Assembly: GCF_026586625.1 (NCBI RefSeq) | Contig: NZ_JAODIW010000010.1 | Coordinates: forward strand, 334,755 to 398,754 | DNA from: Halobium salinum | GTDB taxonomy: Archaea > Halobacteriota > Halobacteria > Halobacteriales > Haloferacaceae | DNA: 64,000 bases | Direction of reading: 5' to 3' | In this document: positions 9,145 through 19,380 of the stretch, one piece after another | Layout: each line of letters starts with the position of its first letter | Numbering within the stretch: the stretch's first letter is position 1 | Position numbers and translations under genes: made by a program | Notes under the pieces: model-generated | Seen by the model: only the letters and a program-made list of their open reading frames with translations | Database searches by the model: none | What the model was told of the DNA's origin: nothing

Positions 9145-9193
9145 GGCCGGGGATGTCCACGCTCGTACCACGACAGCCACGGGGCGCCAGTCG

Positions 9194-9787
9194 ATGATTT
9201 CGGCGGCGTGGGTGACGAAACGGAACGCCGTCGTCTTCCTGGTCGTCGGCGTCGCCGTGCTCGGTGCCGGGTTCGGGCTGTTCGGCCCGGCTATCCCCGG
9301 AGCCGATGACTCGCTCGGCGGCCCGCCATCGACTCAAGAAGACGGGTCCGACCGCTCCGCCGATTCGGACGGCGGTGCGGACGCGGCCGCGGACGGGTCG
9401 GCCGGGGGGACCGACGCGCCCGACAGCGAATCCGACGCGCCCGGCGCCGATGACGAGGCGGGGACCGGTGACGGGAGCGCCGAGTCGAACGCGGCCGGCG
9501 GCAACGGCGCGGCCAGCGAAGGCGAGAACGCGGACGGCTCCGAAAGGGACGACTCGGCCGCCCGTGACGACCGCGGGAGCGACGACCGCGGGGGCAACGA
9601 ACACCTCCGCGGCGACGGCGGTGTCGACGACGGCGCTGGTGACGACGACACGGAAGGCAGGTCCGACGGCGACGACAGAGCTGACGACGACGATAGAGCT
9701 GACGGCGACGAAGACGCGGACGGCGCCGCCTCCGGCGACGACGGCGAACTCGTCGTCACCGGCGAGACGAACGCCGGCGCGGAGTAG
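9194..9787 (+). CDS. Asp/Gly/Ser-rich anchored surface protein ending in GETNAGAE
   Basis: A 197-residue protein with one N-terminal membrane segment (NAVVFLVVGVAVLGAGFGLF, residues 10-29), followed by about 160 residues of low-complexity Asp, Gly, Ala and Ser, and a short C-terminus VVTGETNAGAE. The N-terminus could be a signal anchor, leaving an extremely acidic outer tail. The last seven residues match GETNAGA in the upstream gene, including 18 identical bases (8821-8838 and 9764-9781). The family is unknown. Its position 49 bp after another exported protein suggests a two-gene unit. The ATG at 9194 is used because the hydrophobic segment begins soon after it. Confidence 0.6.
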   Translation: MISAAWVTKRNAVVFLVVGVAVLGAGFGLFGPAIPGADDSLGGPPSTQEDGSDRSADSDGGADAAADGSAGGTDAPDSESDAPGADDEAGTGDGSAESNAAGGNGAASEGENADGSERDDSAARDDRGSDDRGGNEHLRGDGGVDDGAGDDDTEGRSDGDDRADDDDRADGDEDADGAASGDDGELVVTGETNAGAE

Positions 9788-9897
9788 TCCGAACGCCTGC
9801 GTCCCTCGTTCTCGCTCTCGTCCCGCTCCTTCCTTCCCGACTCTCCGGCGAGTGCGTTCCACGGCCCACATCACCGGCAGCAGCCGACCGCGGCTCT

Positions 9898-10254
9898 CTA
9901 CCCGAACAGGAGGCGGAGGTTGTACACCGTCGTGAACGCACCCGTCACCGCCAACCCGGCCGGCGGTCCGTAGTAGAGCAGACGGTCGCCGTCCTGTGCG
10001 GCGAGGAGGCTGACGACCAGGCAGAACAGAAACGCGGCGAGTTTCAGGCCGACGAGACCGGACTGTCCGAACGCGCCCACGGCGGCGGCGACGAGGGGGT
10101 TCCCTTCGGTGAGACGCGGGACGAACTCCATGAGCGCGATAGTCGTCACCATGTCGCCGACCCCGTAGGTCGCGAGCGCGAACGTCCAGAGGGTAGTGAA
10201 CTCCCCCTCCTCGTAGGGCGTGTCACGGAGGGAGAGCCACGCGGGGAGGTTCAT
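9898..10254 (-). CDS. Small membrane protein, DUF5658-like
   Basis: A 118-residue hydrophobic protein with about four helices: LWTFALATYGVGDMVTTIAL, PLVAAAVGAFGQSGLVGL, LAAFLFCLVVSLLA and LAVTGAFTTVYNLRLLFG. The GDMVTT-xxx-EGNPL-xxx-GLxxLKLAAF layout recalls haloarchaeal DUF5658-type proteins, whose function is not known. The ATG at 10254 is chosen over one at 10305 because the A+T-rich atattttgg at the latter looks like promoter sequence. It is divergent from the surface-protein pair's 3' side and shares a short intergenic gap with the HAD gene upstream. Confidence 0.55.
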   Translation of the reverse strand: MNLPAWLSLRDTPYEEGEFTTLWTFALATYGVGDMVTTIALMEFVPRLTEGNPLVAAAVGAFGQSGLVGLKLAAFLFCLVVSLLAAQDGDRLLYYGPPAGLAVTGAFTTVYNLRLLFG

Positions 10255-10311
10255 CTCCGAGTCCTGCGACCGGGTCGGTAAAGAGCCCCCGGTCCAAAAT
10301 ATCATAGATGA

Positions 10312-11568
10312 TTACGAGAGCTTCGAGAGCGAGTTCAACACGTAGGCGGTGCGGAGCACGTCCGCGGCCTCCCCGCGGTCGTAGACGAGTTCGTCGGTGG
10401 AGACGACGTGGTCCAGCACGTCCTCGGAGGCGTGCTCGGGCGCGGCGGCGATTCCCCGGTTCCCCTCGGCGGCCCAGCGCATCACCCGGAGGTCCGACTT
10501 GCTGTCGCCCATGACGAGCACGAACGGGTCGTCGACGCCGAGCACGTCGAGGGCGGCCTCCACGCCGACGACCTTGTTCAGCTCCAGCGACCCGACCTCG
10601 GCGGCGTCGGCGTGGTAGTACGCCACGTCGATGCGGTCGAGCAGGGAGTCGAGTTCGGCGGGCACCTGCTCGACCGTCGCGTCCGGAACGGCGCCTTCGG
10701 ACTCGAGGACCTCCCGCACCTCCGGGTCGGCGTCGGCGTAGTAGGCGCGGACGAGCGCCGTCGTGGACGGGTCGTCTTCCGCGACCGCGTCGCCGACGAC
10801 ACCCTCGACCGCCTCCGCGAGGAGGTCCATCAGATAGACGAGTCCGGCGTCGATAACCTCGGCCGCCCGCGGCGACCCCACGTCGAAGTTCGGCTTGAGC
10901 GTGACGTTGAACTCGTTGCCCTGCAGGTGGACGCTCCGGCGCAGGTCCTCCGGGGCATCCGGGAGGACGCGGGCACGAATCGCGTCGAACACGCCGCGCA
11001 CGTCCTCGTCGAGGTCCTCGTACAGCAGTTGTTTCGTGTCGGCGCCGTGGCCGGGTGTGAACACGCCCGTCCCGGCCTCGTAGACGATGCTCAGACTTCC
11101 GGAGTGGACGAGTTCGGAGCCGAGTCCCTGGATAGCGAACCCCTTGACGTTCTCCAGCGTCTGGCCGGTGCAGACGACGATGGGGACGCCCGCCTCGTGG
11201 AACTCCGTCATCGCGTGGAGCGTGTCGCGGGGAATTTCGTTGTCCGTTCCACCTGCCGAGCGCAGGGTCTCGTCCACGTCGAGCACGAGCGCGTTCACGT
11301 CCCGGCCGTACTTCGCGTAGAGGTCCTGTGCGGTGAACGCCGCCTCGCGGTCGGCTCTCGCGGCGATGTCGGCGAAGGTGCCGCCGTAGGCGAACTCGGC
11401 GCGAATCTCGTCCTTTCGCGACTCGAGTTCGTCGCTCGCGTCCTGCCAGTGGTCGAGCGCGACGCGTGAGTCCACCGGCGGGAAGAGGTCGACGAAGTCC
11501 TGCAGTTCGCGCAGGGCCTTGGTGTCGAACTCGTCGTAGAGGCGATAGAGAAGGTCGTAGCGTTCCAT
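10312..11568 (-). CDS. HAD-superfamily hydrolase with N-terminal helical extension
   Basis: A 418-residue protein. The first ~90 residues are helical, and HAD motif I (VLDVDETLR) lies near residue 95. Motif II is in VPIVVCTGQT, the motif III Lys is probably in ELNKVVGVEAAL, and motif IV is MGDSKSDLRVMRWA. The GDSKSDLRVM form and the long cap are like Cof/trehalose-phosphatase type HADs acting on phosphorylated sugars. Motif I reads DVDET rather than the commoner DxDGT. The substrate is unknown. It is transcribed in the same direction as the PQQ-type dehydrogenase gene at higher coordinates, with 84 bp between them. Confidence 0.75.
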   Translation of the reverse strand: MERYDLLYRLYDEFDTKALRELQDFVDLFPPVDSRVALDHWQDASDELESRKDEIRAEFAYGGTFADIAARADREAAFTAQDLYAKYGRDVNALVLDVDETLRSAGGTDNEIPRDTLHAMTEFHEAGVPIVVCTGQTLENVKGFAIQGLGSELVHSGSLSIVYEAGTGVFTPGHGADTKQLLYEDLDEDVRGVFDAIRARVLPDAPEDLRRSVHLQGNEFNVTLKPNFDVGSPRAAEVIDAGLVYLMDLLAEAVEGVVGDAVAEDDPSTTALVRAYYADADPEVREVLESEGAVPDATVEQVPAELDSLLDRIDVAYYHADAAEVGSLELNKVVGVEAALDVLGVDDPFVLVMGDSKSDLRVMRWAAEGNRGIAAAPEHASEDVLDHVVSTDELVYDRGEAADVLRTAYVLNSLSKLS

Positions 11569-11652
11569 GTCCAGTGGTCGGTGTGTGGGGTGATAACGGT
11601 GGGTGTCAGTGTCACGATTGTCCGCGGAGAGCCACCGAGGCTGCCGCGGGAT

Positions 11653-12819
11653 TCAGTCCGGGCGGAAGCGGAGAATCCGGTCGTCGGCGTCGACGGGAGT
11701 GCCCCGTCCATCCCGGTTGCTCGTCGTGACACAGAGGTCACCCGCGTGGTCGACGAAGACCGTGCGAAGGCGCCCGAACTCGCCCTCGAACAGGCGCTCC
11801 TGTTCGACGACCTCGCCCTGCCGGATGCGGACGCGGTGGAGATGCTCCCCGACGAGCGTCCCGAAGAAGAAGTCCCCCCGCCACGCCTCGATGGCGCCGT
11901 CTTCGGGGTAGAAGGCCGCACTCGCCGGGGCGACGGTTGACGCGTAGGTGACGAGGGGGTCGGTGAAGCGGTCGCCGTCGGTGCGACCCGTCACCTCGGG
12001 CCACCCGTAGTTGTTCCCGGCTTCGAGCACGTTCACCTCGTCGTCGTCCTCGGGGCCGTGTTCGGTGCTGTAGAGGGTGCCGTCGTCGAACGCGAGTCCC
12101 TGTGGGTTCCGGTGGCCGTAGCTGAACACCTCGTTGTCGAACGGGTTGTCCGGGTGTGGCTCGCCACTCAGTGTCAGCCTGAGCACCGTGCCGGCGAGCG
12201 ACGCCGTGTCCTGTGCCGACTCCTTCCGGTTCGCGTCACCGCAGGTGACGTACAGGGCGCCCTCGTCCTCGTTCACGAGCAACCGGCCGCCGTTGTGAAT
12301 CGACGCGCCGGGAATCCCCTCCAGTATCGGCGTCGCCCGCCACTCGGCGTCGAGTTCGTGGCGGACGATTCGATTGGCGACACCCGACGGTCCCTCGTAG
12401 GTCTGGTAGCTGTAGGCCGTCGGGTCGGTCGGATGGAACGCGAGGCCGAGCAGGCCGCCCTCCGAGCCGAAGAGGTTCCCGATGAGGTCCCCGCTCCCGC
12501 TCCTGAGTTCGGTGATGTCTTCGACGACGACCTCCGCCGGACCCTCGCCGCCGGGAAGCCGAACGACCTGCCCCGGCCGCGCCGTCAGGTAGAGGTCGCC
12601 GTCGTACCATCCGACGCCCCACGGCACTTCGAGCCCGGTAGCCAGCGTCTCGACGTCGACGTTCCTGTCGGTCCCGGTTCGGTTCGTTCCCCCGTCGGAC
12701 CCGCCGAACCGGTCCGCCGTCCGTACCAGACACCCGGTGAGACTCGCCACACCCGCACCGGCGAGGGCCAGATACCGTCGACGGCCGACCCGCCCACCGT
12801 CCGTCGTCGGCCTCGTCAT
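11653..12819 (-). CDS. PQQ-dependent sugar dehydrogenase-like lipoprotein
   Basis: A 388-residue protein with a Tat/lipobox N-terminus (RRRYLALAGAGVASLTGCL, lipobox Cys near residue 31), so it should be anchored outside the membrane. The body is the YliI/Asd/GdhB six-bladed propeller: LATGLEVPWGVGWY, GEGGLLGLAFHP-like LFGSEGGLLGLAFHP, SIHNGGRLLV, LYVTCGDAN, FSYGHRNPQGLAFD, STEHGPEDDDEVN, NYGWPEVTG and FFGTLVGEHLHRV. The catalytic His and quinone-binding Arg of the family lie within the IHNGG and GHRNPQG/EHGP segments. Relatives oxidise aldoses to lactones using pyrroloquinoline quinone. No PQQ synthesis gene is visible here, so the cofactor source is open. Confidence 0.82.
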   Translation of the reverse strand: MTRPTTDGGRVGRRRYLALAGAGVASLTGCLVRTADRFGGSDGGTNRTGTDRNVDVETLATGLEVPWGVGWYDGDLYLTARPGQVVRLPGGEGPAEVVVEDITELRSGSGDLIGNLFGSEGGLLGLAFHPTDPTAYSYQTYEGPSGVANRIVRHELDAEWRATPILEGIPGASIHNGGRLLVNEDEGALYVTCGDANRKESAQDTASLAGTVLRLTLSGEPHPDNPFDNEVFSYGHRNPQGLAFDDGTLYSTEHGPEDDDEVNVLEAGNNYGWPEVTGRTDGDRFTDPLVTYASTVAPASAAFYPEDGAIEAWRGDFFFGTLVGEHLHRVRIRQGEVVEQERLFEGEFGRLRTVFVDHAGDLCVTTSNRDGRGTPVDADDRILRFRPD

Positions 12820-13113
12820 CGTCGGTCCCTCCGTCGTTCTTTCCGTCGCCGGTCCCCGTCGTTTCCGCGTCTCAGACGGCGGCCGCCCGTCCCCTCACAT
12901 TCGGGGCTGTCCGGCAGATGGCTCCCGTTCACGAATCCGACGAAGGGTTCCTCGGCAAAGAGGATACCCCGGGGTGACCGGAAGTTCGACGGGGTGGGAG
13001 TCATCTCCCAGTTAAAAACACGTGAGGACGACGCGGGACCTTCTCGCTGGGGGTTCACGGGAGCGCTCGCCCGGGAACCGTCTCCCGGTTGCCCCGACGA
13101 GCGGGTCGGCCGT

Positions 13114-14415
13114 TCAGACCAGCGCCTTCTCCAACAGCTGCATCGGGTGGTGAATCTCGTATCCCGTCCCGTGTTCCATCTGCATCGCACACGTCGGGCA
13201 CTCGGTCATCCCGTCGGACCCCGACGCGTGCTCCATGTGCTCGAACATCTCCTCGCCGATCTTCATCGAGGTGTCGTACTTCTCCTCCTTCCAGCCGTAG
13301 GTGCCCGAGATGCCCGAACAGGACTCGCCGACGTCCTCGACCTCCACCCCATCGAGGTCGCGGAACAGTTCCACGGCCTGCCGGTCCAGCCCCTGATTGC
13401 GGGCGTGACACGGCGCGTGGTACGCGAGGTCGGGGTACTCCACGTCCGACTCCGCGACGGCGCCCTGCAGGTCCTCGTAGATGCGGAGGTACTCGACGGC
13501 CTCGTAGGTGCTCGCGGCGACTTCGGCGGTCCCCTCGAAGTCGAACAGTTCGGGGTACTCCTGTCGGAGCGCCATCGAACACGACGTACAGGTGCAGATG
13601 ATGTCGTACCCGTCGTCGACCAGGTCGCTGAACGTCCGGACGTTGAACTTCGCCGCGCGGCGGGCGTCGTCGAGCATCCCGTTCGCGAACATCGGCGTGC
13701 CCGAACAGCGCTGCTCGGGGACGATTATCTCGTAGCCGAAGGACTCGAACACGCGGACCATCGCCTTCGCCACCTCGGGGGTGTTGAAGTTCGAGTAGTC
13801 GCCGTGGAAGTACGCGACTCGCTTCTCCTCGCTCTCCACTTTGGCGCCGCCGCGCTCGTCCCACCACGACCGGAAGGTCTGTTCCGCGAAGGCGGGGAAC
13901 TCCCGCTCGCTCGTGATGCCGAGCACCTTCTCGTTGAATTTCTTGGTCACGCCGAGGCTCATCGCGAAGTTCGTCAGGCGCGGCACCTTCGACCCCAATC
14001 GAGCCAGCAGACCGTAGTTCGAGAGGATTCGATTGCGGATGTACTCCCGCGACAGTTTGTCCATCTGCTCGTCGACGTACTCCCCGCGTGCGGTGTTGTG
14101 CATCTGCGACAGGGGGACCGAGGAGGGACAGGCGTTGTCACAGCGCATGCAGTTCGAGCAGGACATGATGGAGTCGTCCACGCCCTCGTCCTCCTTGCGC
14201 TTCAGGCGCCACTGCTCGGGCCCCTGGAACTTCGGCCCGGGGAAGTCGTCGTCCACCTCCGCCACGGGACAGGAGGTGTCACAGGACGTGCACTTGTAAC
14301 AGTTGTCGGCGCCGGGGCGGAGGTCCATCTCCTCGGCCTCGCCGAACACGTCCACCGGTTCGAACTCGTCGTCGGCCGGCGTCGAGGTCGACGCCGGGTC
14401 GTGTGCATCACTCAT
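13114..14415 (-). CDS. glpC: Anaerobic-type glycerol-3-phosphate dehydrogenase subunit C
   Basis: A 433-residue iron-sulfur subunit. Two CxxCxxCxxxCP clusters near the N-terminus (CYKCTSCDTSCP and CSNCMRCDNACP) bind [4Fe-4S] centres. Two cysteine-rich CCG-type repeats follow (CTCTSCS with APCHARNQ, then CSGISGTYGW with ECPTCAMQM), as in HdrB/GlpC proteins. It passes electrons from the GlpAB flavoprotein to membrane quinone while glycerol-3-phosphate is oxidised to dihydroxyacetone phosphate. It is the last gene of the glpABC operon, 22 bp after glpB. The ATG at 14415 is chosen; an upstream in-frame extension overlaps glpB and lacks homology. Confidence 0.93.
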   Translation of the reverse strand: MSDAHDPASTSTPADDEFEPVDVFGEAEEMDLRPGADNCYKCTSCDTSCPVAEVDDDFPGPKFQGPEQWRLKRKEDEGVDDSIMSCSNCMRCDNACPSSVPLSQMHNTARGEYVDEQMDKLSREYIRNRILSNYGLLARLGSKVPRLTNFAMSLGVTKKFNEKVLGITSEREFPAFAEQTFRSWWDERGGAKVESEEKRVAYFHGDYSNFNTPEVAKAMVRVFESFGYEIIVPEQRCSGTPMFANGMLDDARRAAKFNVRTFSDLVDDGYDIICTCTSCSMALRQEYPELFDFEGTAEVAASTYEAVEYLRIYEDLQGAVAESDVEYPDLAYHAPCHARNQGLDRQAVELFRDLDGVEVEDVGESCSGISGTYGWKEEKYDTSMKIGEEMFEHMEHASGSDGMTECPTCAMQMEHGTGYEIHHPMQLLEKALV

Positions 14416-14437
14416 TGGGGTGCTGAATCTCGCTTCC

Positions 14438-15790
14438 TCATACGCTCTCGCCCGCGGTCCGGCCGGCGACGTGGCCCGTCGCGAGCGACACGCCGCTGCC
14501 CGATTTCTCCGCCGCGAAGTCGGCGCCGCCGAGGACACCCCCGGCCGCGCGCAGGTTCTCGAACTGTGCCTCGCCGTCCGCGGTCGTCGGTCGCAACTCC
14601 CCGTCCGGGACGACCCCGAACCGGGCGAACGGGTGGTCGCCGAAGGCGTCCGCGCGCGACCAGTCGTACCGGTCCTCGCTGTGGGGGACGTAACAGTCGA
14701 AGACGGGTTCCATCACCCGCTCGCGCGAGGAGGTGATACCCTTCCCGACCAGTCCGCCGGTCGCGAGCACGAACTGCTCGGCGTGGTACGGCACCCGGTT
14801 GTTCTTGTGGTCGACGAGCACCGCGTTGATGCGGACGCTCCCGGCGTCCTCGTCGGTCTCCTCGCCCTCGTAGTCGACGACCGGGTTGCCGGTCGTCATC
14901 CGCACGCCGGCCTCGTCGAGCGCCGCGTAGAGGCGGTCTTCGAGGCGCATCCCCGGGAGCGACGGCGGCCCCATCGGCACCTCGAACACGTCGACGCCGA
15001 GGCGGTCGGCGAGGTCCTCCCGCACGGTCGCGGGCTGCTCGTCGCCCAGGAGGGCGGGGAAGCCGACGCGTTCGGCGCCCGAGGACTCGACGTGGTCCTC
15101 GAGGCGGGAGACGAGTCGCCGTCGGGCGGCCTCCTCGTCTCGGTCCAGCGCCCGGGCGTAGCGCGTCACTTTCGCGTCCGCCCGGAACCGAATCGGGAAC
15201 CTGACCTGGACGCCCTCCACGTCGAAGGGGACGCCGGCGGCGCGGAGGTGCTGGGCCGCGAGCGGCGCGTCGAAGTCGGTCAACCCCTCGAAGCCGACGA
15301 GGAGCATCGACCGGTCGTCGCTGGCGACGCCCGCTGCCGCAGAGACGGGGTAGCGGGCGGTCGGCTTCACCGTCCCGCCGTGGGTGGGAAGAAGCGCGTT
15401 GGCGTCGGTGTGGCTCCCCACGTACAGGTCGCCGGCGACCTCGTCGAACAGGTCGAACGCTTCGCGGACGGCGTCGTCGCCGACGACCGAGTACGGGTGG
15501 TCGTCGGGGAGGACCGAAAGCGCGTCGTAGGGGTTCGCGACCGGTCCCGAGGAGCGACCGCCGGTGTCCGACCCGGAGCCGTCGGTGCCGCCCTCGACGT
15601 CCCCGCTCGTGTCGCCGTCGGTGCGCTCTGGGACGTACCCGAGCAGGTCGACGAGCCCCGAAGCCTGCCGAAACGTCGGCTTCCTGTAGGAGACCAGTCG
15701 AACCGAGGCGCCGGTCCGCGCCGCCGACAGCGCCGCCGTCGCGCCGGCCATCCCGCCGCCGACGACGAGCACGTCCTCACGAATCGGCAT
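14438..15790 (-). CDS. glpB: Glycerol-3-phosphate dehydrogenase subunit B
   Basis: A 450-residue flavoprotein subunit with an N-terminal FAD fold ([18 protein letters not shown], residues 7-24) and a [14 protein letters not shown] segment typical of GlpB. A Gly/Ser/Asp-rich insertion (residues ~60-85) separates the first and second parts. The C-terminus carries a second FAD-contact region ([12 protein letters not shown] and the [10 protein letters not shown] block, then [12 protein letters not shown]). It links the GlpA catalytic flavoprotein to the GlpC iron-sulfur subunit. Its start overlaps the end of glpA by 14 bp, so the two are translated from one message, as in the other haloarchaeal glpABC operons. 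Confidence 0.92.
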   Translation of the reverse strand: MPIREDVLVVGGGMAGATAALSAARTGASVRLVSYRKPTFRQASGLVDLLGYVPERTDGDTSGDVEGGTDGSGSDTGGRSSGPVANPYDALSVLPDDHPYSVVGDDAVREAFDLFDEVAGDLYVGSHTDANALLPTHGGTVKPTARYPVSAAAGVASDDRSMLLVGFEGLTDFDAPLAAQHLRAAGVPFDVEGVQVRFPIRFRADAKVTRYARALDRDEEAARRRLVSRLEDHVESSGAERVGFPALLGDEQPATVREDLADRLGVDVFEVPMGPPSLPGMRLEDRLYAALDEAGVRMTTGNPVVDYEGEETDEDAGSVRINAVLVDHKNNRVPYHAEQFVLATGGLVGKGITSSRERVMEPVFDCYVPHSEDRYDWSRADAFGDHPFARFGVVPDGELRPTTADGEAQFENLRAAGGVLGGADFAAEKSGSGVSLATGHVAGRTAGESV

Positions 15791-17567
15791 CGTCGACCTC
15801 CTCTCCGGCCTCGTCCCGAATCGGCCGACCGCCGTCCGCGGTGGCGTCCGTCCGCCCCGTATCGCCACCCTCGCCGGCGTCGACGTCGACGGCGTCGGGA
15901 CCGGCGTCGAAGGCGGCGTAGTCGACCGGGTCGTCCAGTCGCGCGGGGTCGCCGTCGGCGTTCATCGTCGTCGCGTGGAGCGCGTACTTCAGCATCGCCT
16001 GCGAGAGCTGTTCGCCCCACAGCGCGTGGCGTTCGCCCTTCCAGCGCTCGGCGTACAGCTCGTCGTACGCCTCGCGGACGACCGGCTCGTCGTAGTTCGG
16101 GTACAGTTCGGCGGCCATCCGCGAACAGCAGAACGCGCCCTGACAGTTGCCCATCGAGGCGCGGGTCCGGAGCCGAGCGGCGTTGAGGTCGGTGCCCGAG
16201 TCCGAGAGCGCGTCCGCGAACTCGGCGCGGGTGACGGCCTCGCAGTTGCAGACGACCGGGTTCGGCCCCTGCCAGTCGCCGAGCACGGACTCGGCCTTGG
16301 AGCCGAGGCGCTGGCTGCTGCGCCGACCGATGGGCGAGCGCAGACCGAAGGCGTCCATGTAGTCGTCGAGCACCGCCGCGTCTTCGCTTCCCGGCAGGGG
16401 TTCGTCGGCGGTTCGACAGTCGGCGTCGACGCCGAACAGTTCGCAGACGTGGTCGGATATCTTCTCGGCCATCAGGCGGTAGGTGGTGAACTTCCCGCCG
16501 ACGATGCTGGTCATCCCGGGCAGGTCGTCGCGCTCCCCGTGGTCGAGCAGGAAGAAGTCCCGCGTGATGTCCGTCGGGTCCGTCGTGCCGGTCCCCGGCG
16601 GCTCGTACAGCGGTCGGACGCCCCAGAACGACCGGATGGTGCGAGCGTCCTTCAACATGGGCACGAGTTCGGAGAGGGTGTCTATCATCAGGTCGACCTC
16701 CCACCCCTCCTCGGGGTAGTCCTCGGGGTCCTCGACCTCCTCGTCGGTCGTGCCGAGGATGCAGGCCGTCTCGTGTGGGACGATGATGTCGGCGTCGCCC
16801 TTCGGTCGACAGCGGTTGACGACGGTATCGACCTGCCGGCTGTTCATCACGACCATCACGCCCTTCGAGGGGCGTACTTCGACGTCGACGCCCGCGAGGT
16901 CGCCGACCTGCCCGGCCCACGCCCCGGTCGCGTTGACGACGTGGTCGGCGTACAGCTCCTCGGTCTCGCCGGGTTTGCCGTGGACGCGCGGGCCGGAGCC
17001 GGACTTGTGTTCGACCTCGACGCCGACGACCTCGCCGTCCTCGACGAGCACGTCGGTCACTTCCGAGTGCGTCTCGACCCGCGCCCCGTGTTCCTCCGCG
17101 CTCGCGGCGTTAGCGACACAGAGCCGGAAGGGGTCGACGGCGCCGTCCGGGACGCGGATGGCGCGTTTCACGTCCTTGGCGAGGTACGGCTCCATCTCGC
17201 GGGCCTCGCGGCCCGAGAGCACCTCGGCCGGGATACCACAGTCGCGACAGCCCTGTAGCTTCTCTTCGAAGTACGCGTCGTCGTCCTCGGCCTTCTGGAC
17301 GAACAGCCCGCCGGTCAGTTCGACGCAGTGACTGGCGATGCGCCGGAGGACGCGGTTCTCCTGGATACACTCCCGGGCGCTCGCCTTGTCGGAGACCGCG
17401 TATCGGCCGCCGCTGTGGAGCAGTCCGTGCATCCGCCCCGTCGTCCCGTGTGTCAGGTTTCCTTTCTCGACGAGCGTCACGTCGAACCCCCGCATCGCGA
17501 GGTCCCGGGCGACGCCACAGCCCGTCGAACCGCCCCCGAGCACGAGGACGGTCGGTGCGGTAGTCAT
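15777..17567 (-). CDS. glpA: Glycerol-3-phosphate dehydrogenase subunit A (catalytic)
   Basis: A 596-residue flavoprotein of the DAO/GlpA family. The FAD fold [20 protein letters not shown] starts at residue 7. [18 protein letters not shown] contains the conserved substrate-side residues, and [10 protein letters not shown] and [15 protein letters not shown] complete the oxidase core. A C-terminal BFD-like [2Fe-2S] domain is marked by VVCNCE (Cys440, Cys442) and NCQGAFCCS (Cys475, Cys480). It oxidises sn-glycerol-3-phosphate to dihydroxyacetone phosphate. It is the first gene of glpABC and divergent from glpK; the ATG at 17567 starts the conserved fold, although an upstream ATG exists in frame. 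Expression is probably glycerol-induced, by analogy with other haloarchaea. Confidence 0.94.
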   Translation of the reverse strand: MTTAPTVLVLGGGSTGCGVARDLAMRGFDVTLVEKGNLTHGTTGRMHGLLHSGGRYAVSDKASARECIQENRVLRRIASHCVELTGGLFVQKAEDDDAYFEEKLQGCRDCGIPAEVLSGREAREMEPYLAKDVKRAIRVPDGAVDPFRLCVANAASAEEHGARVETHSEVTDVLVEDGEVVGVEVEHKSGSGPRVHGKPGETEELYADHVVNATGAWAGQVGDLAGVDVEVRPSKGVMVVMNSRQVDTVVNRCRPKGDADIIVPHETACILGTTDEEVEDPEDYPEEGWEVDLMIDTLSELVPMLKDARTIRSFWGVRPLYEPPGTGTTDPTDITRDFFLLDHGERDDLPGMTSIVGGKFTTYRLMAEKISDHVCELFGVDADCRTADEPLPGSEDAAVLDDYMDAFGLRSPIGRRSSQRLGSKAESVLGDWQGPNPVVCNCEAVTRAEFADALSDSGTDLNAARLRTRASMGNCQGAFCCSRMAAELYPNYDEPVVREAYDELYAERWKGERHALWGEQLSQAMLKYALHATTMNADGDPARLDDPVDYAAFDAGPDAVDVDAGEGGDTGRTDATADGGRPIRDEAGEEVDDADS

Positions 17568-17833
17568 CAGGTACGAGAGTCGAAGGGGGCTGGTCACTTC
17601 ACTTTACCTCCCCACTGGGGGTCGGCAGTAAATAACTAGTCAGTGCGTGTGAATGTTTTGCACGTTCGGGGCGTTCGCGGTCGACTTCGTCGTCGAGACA
17701 CGACAAATTTCGCCGGAGAACGGTCGGAAACCGTGAGTGACGAGTAAAGTTTATGATGGTTGTACATGCTCTTTACGCTAGCGGCGGGTCCATCGATAAA
17801 GAAGGGGCGCCGCCATCACGAGGTACACCAGAC
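17568..17833. promoter_or_regulatory. Divergent glpABC / glpK promoter region
   Basis: The 266 bp between the two glycerol operons is A+T-richer than its surroundings. On the glpA side, taaataa (17629-17635) reads as a TATA element in reverse, about 60 nt from the glpA start. On the glpK side, taaagtttat (17745-17754) and ctcttta (17769-17775) could be TATA elements, leaving a leader of about 50 nt before the ATG at 17834. A small ccccACTgggg inverted repeat is centred at 17615 between the glpA TATA and its start. A shared regulator binding here would explain coordinated control, but no known operator was recognised. Confidence 0.5.
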
Positions 17834-19378
<1,545 letters not shown>

Positions 19379-19380
19379 GG

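Noticed and set aside
12816-13006. Short open frame starting near 13004 that overlaps the PQQ-type dehydrogenase start by ATGA
   Set aside because: The C-terminal half is strongly basic (RRLRRGNDGDRRRKERRRDRR-like composition), unlike haloarchaeal proteins, and no family is recognisable; more probably leader sequence.
12058-14736. Very long antisense open frame opposite the PQQ dehydrogenase and glpC
   Set aside because: Long stop-free antisense frames are expected at this G+C; the opposite strand has the clear family motifs.
17609-17621. ccccactgggg inverted repeat before glpA taken as a GlpR operator
   Set aside because: Too short and GC-simple to assign to a known regulator; kept only as a note in the promoter entry.
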